Assembly (NCBI GenBank): GCA_910585535.1
Contig: CAJUFK010000003.1
Location: 1 to 44,350 of the forward strand
Direction of reading: 5' to 3'
DNA length: 44,350 nt
Source: an uncultured Angelakisella sp.
GTDB taxonomy: Bacteria; Bacillota; Clostridia; Oscillospirales; Ruminococcaceae
The notes beneath the pieces were generated by a model. It saw only the letters and a list, made by a program, of their open reading frames with translations, had not been told where the DNA came from and did no database searches. Both the position numbers and the translations under genes were made by a program. Below, piece by piece: positions 39,379-44,350 of this stretch (positions are counted from its first letter, which is position 1; every line of letters starts with the position of its first letter).

Positions 39379-40329
39379 CTAGGCAGAGCGTTTCGCCGCC
39401 ACCGCCTCCAGCGCCCCAGTCATTACCCGGCGAACCTCCATATCCCCAATCTCCCGGTCTGTAATAACATAGCTCCCCAGCTGGGAAGGCCGGAAGGTCA
39501 GCGTCTCGTTTTCCGAATCGTATTGACTGCGCAGATAGTATAACCGATCCCCCAAGTACCGGTAGAGATAGAATTCCCCGCCATAGCTTGCGGAAAGGTC
39601 GGAAACATCTACCGTCAAGGTTCCGGGCGCCTGAAAATCCGGATTTCCCGGGAAGGAAAGAAAACGAAACTCCTGTTCCGGGTACTTTTCCAATACCTCG
39701 GGCAGAACAGCCGCCGTGCTGTATAGGTTCTTGTCCGTCACATCGGTGACGTCCACCTGGTACTCCCATCCCGGCCCCGCCAGAATAACCTCTTCCCCGT
39801 CGTTCTTTTCCGCCAAACAGCGAAAATGATCCGAGGTCAAAACAGGGGCGGCGTTGCTCACGCGAAGAGCCTCCCCTGCGGGAAGATCCTCCACTCCCTT
39901 CATGGCGGGCGAGCCTACCTCCATCCGAATCGTATCCCTGCCCAGTTCCTTGCCGGTTTTTTCATCCTGGAGACGAACCAGGATCTCCGCCTGAGCCGTC
40001 TTGGTCCCGTAAATCGGCTTGGTGGTTACAGTGAGGTAGTACCGTCCCCCTTCGGTTTCAATCCGCGGGGGCAGAATAACCTCTTCCCCACTTTGAATGG
40101 CCAGGGAAAAGCGCTTCCCCTCCCCCTCCTCCTGGCGCAGATGGGTGGGCACCTCGTCCTCGTACCGGATCATCAGGGGGAAGCGGTACTCCTCCCCGGG
40201 GCGCAGCCCCTCCTCCCGGGCGTCTGCCCCCCCGGAAACCATCCGGACCGTCAGCTCCGCCCCAAAGGCCGCCGTGGCCGAAGCCGTCAACACCATTACC
40301 GCCAATACCAGGGATAGGATCTTCTTCAT
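39379..40329 (-). CDS. Secreted protein of the LGSYVI module family
   Basis: 316 residues. The signal peptide is MKKILSLVLAVMVLTASATA with cleavage near AFGA. A beta-rich region follows, and the last 110 residues parallel the end of the neighbouring protein at 40451: FLSFPGNPDFQAPGTLTVDV here against FLTFEGTPTFNSTATVNF there, and LGSYVITD against LGSYVISD. Its own tail (RRVMTGALEAVAAKRSA) has no obvious anchor, so it may be secreted or held by a partner. AGGAGG precedes the ATG. It is downstream of its paralog in the same direction. The function is unknown. Confidence 0.85.
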   Translation of the reverse strand: MKKILSLVLAVMVLTASATAAFGAELTVRMVSGGADAREEGLRPGEEYRFPLMIRYEDEVPTHLRQEEGEGKRFSLAIQSGEEVILPPRIETEGGRYYLTVTTKPIYGTKTAQAEILVRLQDEKTGKELGRDTIRMEVGSPAMKGVEDLPAGEALRVSNAAPVLTSDHFRCLAEKNDGEEVILAGPGWEYQVDVTDVTDKNLYSTAAVLPEVLEKYPEQEFRFLSFPGNPDFQAPGTLTVDVSDLSASYGGEFYLYRYLGDRLYYLRSQYDSENETLTFRPSQLGSYVITDREIGDMEVRRVMTGALEAVAAKRSA

Positions 40330-40353
40330 TCGTGGTTCCTCCTATTAAAGAAT

Positions 40354-40388
40354 GAGGCCCCGCCCCGCACACCGCAAGGCGGAGCCTC
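40354..40388 (-). terminator. Stem-loop between the two paralogous secreted-protein genes
   Basis: GAGGCTCCGCC pairs with GGCGGGGCCTC over a 13-base loop on the minus strand, followed by ATTCTTT. The run of U is imperfect, so it may attenuate rather than fully stop transcription into the 39379 gene. A second small stem (AAGGGC/GCCCTT) lies at the stop of the 40451 gene. Confidence 0.5.
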
Positions 40389-40450
40389 AAATTTCTACAG
40401 CCTGTCAGTCCCCTTGGGACCCCAGGCATCTGCCAAGGGCCAAATGCCCT

Positions 40451-41404
40451 TTACTTGGACTTCTTCAGGGAGACAGCCGCGGCGGAAACCAGGGAGGCCA
40501 GAGCCAGAGCGGTGGCCACGCCGGTGACGTCGTTGGCGCCGGTCACAGGGTTATCCACGCCGCCGGTGCTGCTGTTGCCGCCGGAAGAGGAACCGCCGGT
40601 GGTGCCGGTGGGGCTCTTCAGGGCCTGGTCGGAGATGACATAGCTGCCCAGGGTGCGGGTCTTAAGGACCCAGGCCCCGTCGTCCTCGCTCCACTTGGCG
40701 GCGGAACGGTTCAGCCGGCCGTTACGCATCTCGTAGATGATCTGGTCCTCCTCCACGCCGTAGAAGTTCACGGTGGCGGTGGAGTTAAAGGTGGGAGTGC
40801 CCTCAAAGGTCAGGAAGTCGATCACCGCGTCGCTGTCCGGGTTGGCAGTGAGAACGCTCTTAATAGCATCGTTGTTGCTGTACAGGTAGTATACCTCGTC
40901 GTCGTAGACACGGACGCTGACATCGGTGTCCCCGGCGGAGAAGCTGAGGGTGCCGTAGCCCTTGCCGGCGTCATCGATGCGGTACAGGGCGCCGGAGTCG
41001 ATGGTGGGAACCTCTACGTCGCCGTTGACGTCCACGGTCAGATCCACTACATCAAAGCCCACAGTGGCGTTGATGGAAAGGGTGGCATACCGGGTCTTGC
41101 CTTTTTCACGAAGCTTGATGGTGCCCTCCAGGGTCTTTTCCTTGGTGGTCTTATAGTCGGGCTTCAGCGCCACCACCAGCACCTCGTCGTCGTTGTCGAT
41201 GGTGACAGAGGAGACCAGGTCGCGTCCCTGCTCCCACTTGACGCTGGAAACGGAATAGTTGTCGGTGTTGATGGGCTTCAGTTCCCCTTCCCAACGGTCC
41301 TCGTTGCCGTTGAAGCGGATCTTTTTGCCGGGGTTAAAGTCGGCAGCAAATGCTGTAACGGACAGCATCACTACCGCCAGGATCATTGCAAGTATCTTTT
41401 TCAT
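40451..41404 (-). CDS. Cell-wall-anchored surface protein with NPVTG sorting signal
   Basis: 317 residues from the ATG at 41404 (GGAGG at 10 bases); the longer frame upstream lies in the promoter region. The signal peptide is MKKILAMILAVVMLSVTAFA. A beta-rich body ends in the module with FLTFEGTPTFNSTATVNF and TRTLGSYVISDQ. A Gly/Ser-rich spacer then leads to NPVTG (about residues 285-289), a hydrophobic helix (VATALALASLVSAAAVSL) and KKSK: a complete sorting signal. NPxTG is the type of motif used by class B sortase in Clostridioides difficile. The class B sortase at 38307 lies only 1.3 kb away, so it is a likely partner. Confidence 0.88.
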   Translation of the reverse strand: MKKILAMILAVVMLSVTAFAADFNPGKKIRFNGNEDRWEGELKPINTDNYSVSSVKWEQGRDLVSSVTIDNDDEVLVVALKPDYKTTKEKTLEGTIKLREKGKTRYATLSINATVGFDVVDLTVDVNGDVEVPTIDSGALYRIDDAGKGYGTLSFSAGDTDVSVRVYDDEVYYLYSNNDAIKSVLTANPDSDAVIDFLTFEGTPTFNSTATVNFYGVEEDQIIYEMRNGRLNRSAAKWSEDDGAWVLKTRTLGSYVISDQALKSPTGTTGGSSSGGNSSTGGVDNPVTGANDVTGVATALALASLVSAAAVSLKKSK

Positions 41405-41641
41405 CTGCAGATTTCCTCCATTTGATTTCTTCCAGAAGCGCCTTCTGCGCCCCTGTGCTAACAGTATATTACAAACTGTAACTATAATCAGAGGAATTTG
41501 TAACCGTCCCGAAACCACTTTCTGGCGCTTCCGGAAGATCCTAGGAGAAAAGGGGCCGTTTTCCCAAAGAGATGCAATCGCTTTTCCCGTGGCTTCCTCC
41601 TTTGGCGGATTTTCCCCATCCCGCTGCCAGAAGTTACAAAC

Positions 41642-41673
41642 AAAAAAAGAACGCCGTGCTTTTGGCACAGCGT
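41642..41673 (-). terminator. Terminator of the DUF4358-like lipoprotein gene
   Basis: On the minus strand GACGCTGTGC pairs with GCACGGCGTT (one wobble), followed by CTTTTTTT. The rest of the 290-bp gap to 41404 holds no gene. Confidence 0.75.
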
Positions 41674-41694
41674 CCGGTATTGTTTGGGTTTTGT

Positions 41695-42222
41695 TTAGGC
41701 GAGATTATCGAAGTTGCCCCGGATCAGTTCCTCGGCTTTGGTGATTCCAGCGGTAACGTCCTCCTCGTCCATGTCCGCGTTGCTCACGATGATAAGGAAT
41801 ACGTAGTCCCCCAGGGTGACCACCTTCCCGGCCTTGGCCTTATCCAGTTCCGTGGGAAGGTACTGCTCAAAGGACTGAACCACCATCTCCTTGCGGGCCT
41901 CCAGAGCCTTCTGGACCGTCTCCACCTTTCCTTCCTTGGCCTTGATGCCGATGAGGTTGTCGGAAGAGACCATCACCATGGTGATATACCCGGCGTAATC
42001 CTCCACGTCGTCGGTGGAAAGGCCCAGGAGGTCGGTGACGACGCTCTCGTCCATCTCGGCGGCCATGGCCACCGGGTAGTTCTCATACACCTGATCGATA
42101 ACCTGCTTCAGGGTAACTCCCTCCTTCAGGGCAGGGGCGGCAGGCTCTTTAGGGGCGCCGCAGGCGGTCACTGCAAGGAGAAGGATCGCCGCCATGGCGG
42201 CAGAAAAAATACGTTTCAGCAT
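41695..42222 (-). CDS. DUF4358-like lipoprotein
   Basis: 175 residues. The lipoprotein signal ends LLAVTAC with the lipidated Cys at about residue 21, then a short Pro/Ala linker. The domain from about residue 45 resembles DUF4358: DLLGLSTDDVEDYAGYITMV, then IKAKEGKVETVQKALEARKE, and FEQYLPTELDKAKAGKVVTL with GDYVFLIIV. This family is common in Clostridia and Lachnospiraceae lipoproteins, and its role is unknown. The gene sits in the envelope cluster beside two secreted paralogs and the sortase, though it has its own terminator. The family call is by pattern memory only. Confidence 0.78.
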   Translation of the reverse strand: MLKRIFSAAMAAILLLAVTACGAPKEPAAPALKEGVTLKQVIDQVYENYPVAMAAEMDESVVTDLLGLSTDDVEDYAGYITMVMVSSDNLIGIKAKEGKVETVQKALEARKEMVVQSFEQYLPTELDKAKAGKVVTLGDYVFLIIVSNADMDEEDVTAGITKAEELIRGNFDNLA

Positions 42223-42406
42223 AGTTTTTGGTTCCTTTCTTTGTGTTGATTCATTTGATGTTAGCGGGGCTCAGCCGCTTCCGTATCAATAGTGTTCCAT
42301 TTTTCATATTTTATTGCGTCGGAAAAAGAAAATTTCCTATTTTAGGGTTTTCTTTTTTTCCGGGGAGAGGTACAATGGAAGAAAAACGGAAGGGGACGAT
42401 CTTTCT

Positions 42407-42940
42407 ATGGGAAAGGTGCTTGTTGTTGTGGACTACCAAAAGGACTTTGTGGACGGGGCCCTGGGGTTTGCAGGTGCGGAGAAGCTGGAGGAAGGTATTG
42501 CGGCCCTGGTGGCGGAATATGTCCAGCGGGGGGAGCCGGTGGTCTTTACCCTGGACACCCACGGGCCGGACTATCTTTCCACCCGGGAAGGGAAGCACCT
42601 GCCGGTGGCCCACTGCACAAAGTCCAGTGACGGCTGGCGGCTTTATGGCAAGCTGGAACGGTACATGGAGGAGGACCATCCCCATGTTTACCTGGCGCCT
42701 AAGTTTGCCTTCGGGGCTCAGAATTACAGCTTCCTAGCGGCCTACCAGCCCACCGAGATCACCCTGGTTGGGGTGGTCACCAATATGTGTGTCATTGCCA
42801 ACGCGGTGATTCTGCAAACAGCGTTCCCCAATGCCGAGGTCATCATTGACGGAAGGCTTTGCGGCAGCTTCGACCCCATCCTTCACGGGAAGGCGCTGGA
42901 TGTTATGGAAGGAATGCAGATGAAGGTCCTGCGGAATTAA
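42407..42940 (+). CDS. Isochorismatase-family cysteine hydrolase (nicotinamidase-like)
   Basis: 177 residues from the ATG at 42407. The catalytic triad of the family is complete: Asp9 (VVVDYQKDF), Lys99 (LAPKFAFGA) and Cys128 (GVVTNMCVIANA). Asp50 and His52 (TLDTHGPDY) fit the metal ligands of nicotinamidases, and the cis-peptide segment VVTNMC is typical. It may deamidate nicotinamide to nicotinate for NAD salvage, or hydrolyse a related amide; the substrate is not certain. The GAAGGGG site lies 11 bases upstream. The gene is monocistronic, with a terminator right after. Confidence 0.88.
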   Translation: MGKVLVVVDYQKDFVDGALGFAGAEKLEEGIAALVAEYVQRGEPVVFTLDTHGPDYLSTREGKHLPVAHCTKSSDGWRLYGKLERYMEEDHPHVYLAPKFAFGAQNYSFLAAYQPTEITLVGVVTNMCVIANAVILQTAFPNAEVIIDGRLCGSFDPILHGKALDVMEGMQMKVLRN

Positions 42941-42941
42941 A

Positions 42942-42983
42942 AGAAGCTAAGAAAGGGCGCGGCGGCGTCCTTTTTTAGCTTCT
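42942..42983. terminator. Bidirectional terminator
   Basis: AGAAGCTAA and AAAGG pair with CCTTTTTTAGCTTCT, a long stem around GCGCGGCGGCGT, just after the isochorismatase stop and facing the folD operon end. Confidence 0.75.
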
Positions 42984-43037
42984 CTCTCCTGTCTGCCCCG
43001 GGATCCGGCCTGTTGCTGCCCTCTGCCCGGTTTGCAT

Positions 43038-43265
43038 TTACAGGGGATTTGTATTGCGATTTTTGGGCAGGTGCTTCTCCACAAAATCTGCAAAGCCCCG
43101 GTAAGTATAGCCCTCCGGTTTTTCGGCGGCGCATACGGCGTTGAAGAAGCAGCTGGGGATCTCCCCCAGCTTCAGGCATTTTTGGATGCAGAGGTCACAC
43201 CCTTTGTCGTGGTTGGCCGGGTTCAGCGGGCAGCTGTAATCGGCGCAGGTGCAAAAGCCATTCAT
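43038..43265 (-). CDS. Small Cys-rich protein (DUF6485-like)
   Basis: 75 residues with nine Cys: MNGFCTCADYSCPLNP, then HDKGCDLCIQKCLKLGE, then PSCFFNAVC. Such spacing suggests an iron-sulfur or zinc site. The C-terminus reads GYTYRGFADFVEKHL. It resembles the DUF6485 family of small Cys-rich proteins. The ATG overlaps the folD stop (ATGA), so it is translated with folD. Its role in one-carbon metabolism or elsewhere is unknown. Confidence 0.8.
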   Translation of the reverse strand: MNGFCTCADYSCPLNPANHDKGCDLCIQKCLKLGEIPSCFFNAVCAAEKPEGYTYRGFADFVEKHLPKNRNTNPL

Positions 43266-44119
43266 CCTTCCCGCCTCCCCTGCAGCTTGGCCGCCGTGAT
43301 GGTATTCCCCATGAGCATGGTAATGGTCATGGGGCCCACCCCGCCCGGCACCGGGGTCAGATACCCCGCCACCGGCTCCACGCCGGCAAAGTCCACATCG
43401 CCGCACAGTTTGCCGTTTTCGTCCCGGTTCATCCCTACATCGATGACCACCGCTCCGGGCTTGACCATGTCTTTGGTGATAAAGTTTGCCTTGCCGATGG
43501 CCACGATCAGGATGTCGGCCCGGCGGGTCACCTCCCCAAGGTCCCGGGTACGGCTGTGGCAGATGGTAACGGTGGCGTTTTCGTGGAGCATCAGCAGGGC
43601 CATAGGCTTGCCCACAATGTTGCTGCGCCCCACCACAACGCACTCCTTCCCCTGAACCGGCACCCCGGTGGAGCGGATCAGCTCCATCACCCCCGCAGGG
43701 GTGCAGGGGAGGAAATTGTAGCTGCCTTGGACGATCTTGCCCACATTCCGGGCGTGGAAGGCGTCCACGTCCTTTTCCGGGGCGATGGCGGCGATTACCG
43801 CCTCCTCCCGGATCTGTCCGGGGAGGGGCAGCTGTACCAGAATGCCGTGGATGTCCTCCCGGCGGTTCAGTTCCCCTACCAGGTCCAAAAGAGCCTCCTG
43901 GGTGGTATCCTCGGGGAGGCGGTAGTCCTGGGAGCGGATGCCCAGCTCCTCACAGGCCTTTATTTTATTCCGGACATAGACCTGACTGGCGGGGTTTTCC
44001 CCCACCAGCACCACCGCCAGGCCGGGGACCACCCCAGCCTCTTTCATTGCGGCCACCTCCGCCGCCATTTTCTGGCGCAGCCGGGCAGATACCGCCTTTC
44101 CGTCTATCATCACGGCCAT
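43262..44119 (-). CDS. folD: Bifunctional methylenetetrahydrofolate dehydrogenase / cyclohydrolase
   Basis: 285 residues, normal length. FolD interconverts 5,10-methylene-, methenyl- and 10-formyl-tetrahydrofolate with NADP+ in the cytoplasm. Signature regions are VYVRNKIKACEELGI with the catalytic Lys, ILVQLPLPGQI, IAPEKDVDAFH and VVGRSNIVGKPMALLML for NADP binding, then the late PVPGGVGPMTITML. AAAGGAGCC precedes the ATG. The start is 24 bp after the stop of an acidic repetitive protein, and its own stop overlaps the small Cys-rich gene, so all three are probably one transcript. Confidence 0.96.
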   Translation of the reverse strand: MAVMIDGKAVSARLRQKMAAEVAAMKEAGVVPGLAVVLVGENPASQVYVRNKIKACEELGIRSQDYRLPEDTTQEALLDLVGELNRREDIHGILVQLPLPGQIREEAVIAAIAPEKDVDAFHARNVGKIVQGSYNFLPCTPAGVMELIRSTGVPVQGKECVVVGRSNIVGKPMALLMLHENATVTICHSRTRDLGEVTRRADILIVAIGKANFITKDMVKPGAVVIDVGMNRDENGKLCGDVDFAGVEPVAGYLTPVPGGVGPMTITMLMGNTITAAKLQGRREG

Positions 44120-44143
44120 AACAGGCTCCTTTCTGCCCCGGGG

Positions 44144-44350
44144 TCAGGGCTGGTGGTTCTCTTTTTCAGGCTCGGGATGCCGGGGGGCTTCCGCCGCGTC
44201 CGCCTCTGCCGCGTCTTCGCTGGCCTCAATAAGGGCATCGCCATCCTCGGAGGAATCCTCCCGGGGGGTGGGGGCTTCCGCCTCGTCCGCCTCTCCCGCG
44301 TCTTCGCTGGCCTCAATAAGGGCATCGCCATCCTCGGAGGAATCCTCCCG
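44144..44350 (-). CDS. Partial: acidic repetitive C-terminus of a protein running off the window
   Basis: Sixty-eight codons reach the right edge without a start; the rest lies beyond the window. The visible end is two copies of a 29-residue acidic unit (REDSSEDGDALIEASEDA, then AGEADEAEAPTP or its variant), then RHPEPEKENHQP and TGA. Glu, Asp, Ser and Ala dominate, so it is probably a disordered tail. Frame choice rests on composition: the other frame with an ATG reads as basic low-complexity sequence. It is followed 24 bp later by folD. The parent protein cannot be named. Confidence 0.7.
   Translation of the reverse strand, partial: REDSSEDGDALIEASEDAGEADEAEAPTPREDSSEDGDALIEASEDAAEADAAEAPRHPEPEKENHQP
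44188..44350. repeat. 87-bp tandem repeat
   Basis: The unit starting at 44188 (CTTCCGCCGCGTCC) is repeated from 44275 (CTTCCGCCTCGTCC). Across the 76 visible bases of the second copy I count two differences. The period is 29 codons, so the reading frame is kept. Confidence 0.9.

Noticed and set aside
44110..44331. Basic ORF with ATG start over the 87-bp repeats
   Set aside because: It reads as Arg/Pro low complexity and overlaps the folD start; the adjacent frame gives a coherent acidic repeat and a stop just ahead of the folD ribosome binding site.
44188..44350. CRISPR array
   Set aside because: The 87-bp units are contiguous with no spacers and keep a reading frame, so they are coding tandem repeats.

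Overview
The window looks like chromosomal DNA of a high-GC, low-redundancy anaerobic Firmicute, most likely a gut Clostridia of the Oscillospiraceae/Ruminococcaceae type. This rests on the genes: RNase M5, a two-domain-plus-tail pyruvate kinase, CsoR, DegV, a class B sortase with an NPxTG-type substrate, an acyl-ACP thioesterase, a DUF4358-like lipoprotein, ECF sigma/anti-sigma pair, and strong AGGAGG-type ribosome binding sites. The genus is an inference. No tRNA, rRNA, CRISPR array, complete insertion sequence or prophage was seen.

Layout. 0-3.1 kb (minus): murD, a SUKH-fold protein with a His/Cys-rich tail, and a lipoprotein. 3.2-8.6 kb (plus): a calcium-type P-ATPase, a 164-bp palindromic element, an S1-domain protein and an ECF sigma/anti-sigma pair. 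8.6-9.5 kb (minus): an acetyltransferase followed by a truncated recQ. 9.5-10.6 kb: an array of five tiny hairpins and an acyl-ACP thioesterase. 10.6-13.8 kb (minus): a 1043-residue surface protein with Cys/His-patterned repeats. 14.0-17.7 kb (minus): a CsoR-controlled copper operon csoR-copZ-copA-sfsA with a clear promoter and candidate operator. 17.7-20.3 kb: a structured gene-free stretch, then a polysaccharide deacetylase and an M23 peptidase. 20.4-22.1 kb: a TPR protein and a leucine-rich hypothetical.

22.1-26.3 kb (minus): an ABC exporter-like operon (ATPase, membrane-anchored exoprotein, FtsX/MacB-type permease). 26.5-32.3 kb (plus): degV, a TtcA-like thiolase, then RHH-comEC-holA-rnmV with overlapping or nearly touching genes. 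32.4-36.1 kb (minus): a GntR/YtrA-type regulator with its ABC ATPase and large permease. 36.1-38.3 kb (plus): pyruvate kinase behind a long AT-rich regulatory region. 38.3-42.2 kb: an envelope cluster of a lipoprotein-type class B sortase, two paralogous secreted proteins (one ending in NPVTG plus a membrane anchor) and a DUF4358-like lipoprotein. 42.4-44.35 kb: an isochorismatase-family hydrolase, a Cys-rich small protein overlapping folD, and the acidic repetitive C-terminus of a protein running off the right edge.

The most interesting theme is the cell surface. Three secreted proteins in two separate places (10.6-13.8, 39.4-40.3, 40.5-41.4 kb) share a C-terminal module ending LGSYVISD or LGAYAVTS, next to a sortase that may anchor one of them. 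Other leads are a ComEC whose nuclease-like motif has lost its metal ligands, four copies of a CAATAAAAC element before pyk, and several uncatalogued repeat elements. All functions are read from sequence motifs by eye; no database search was run.
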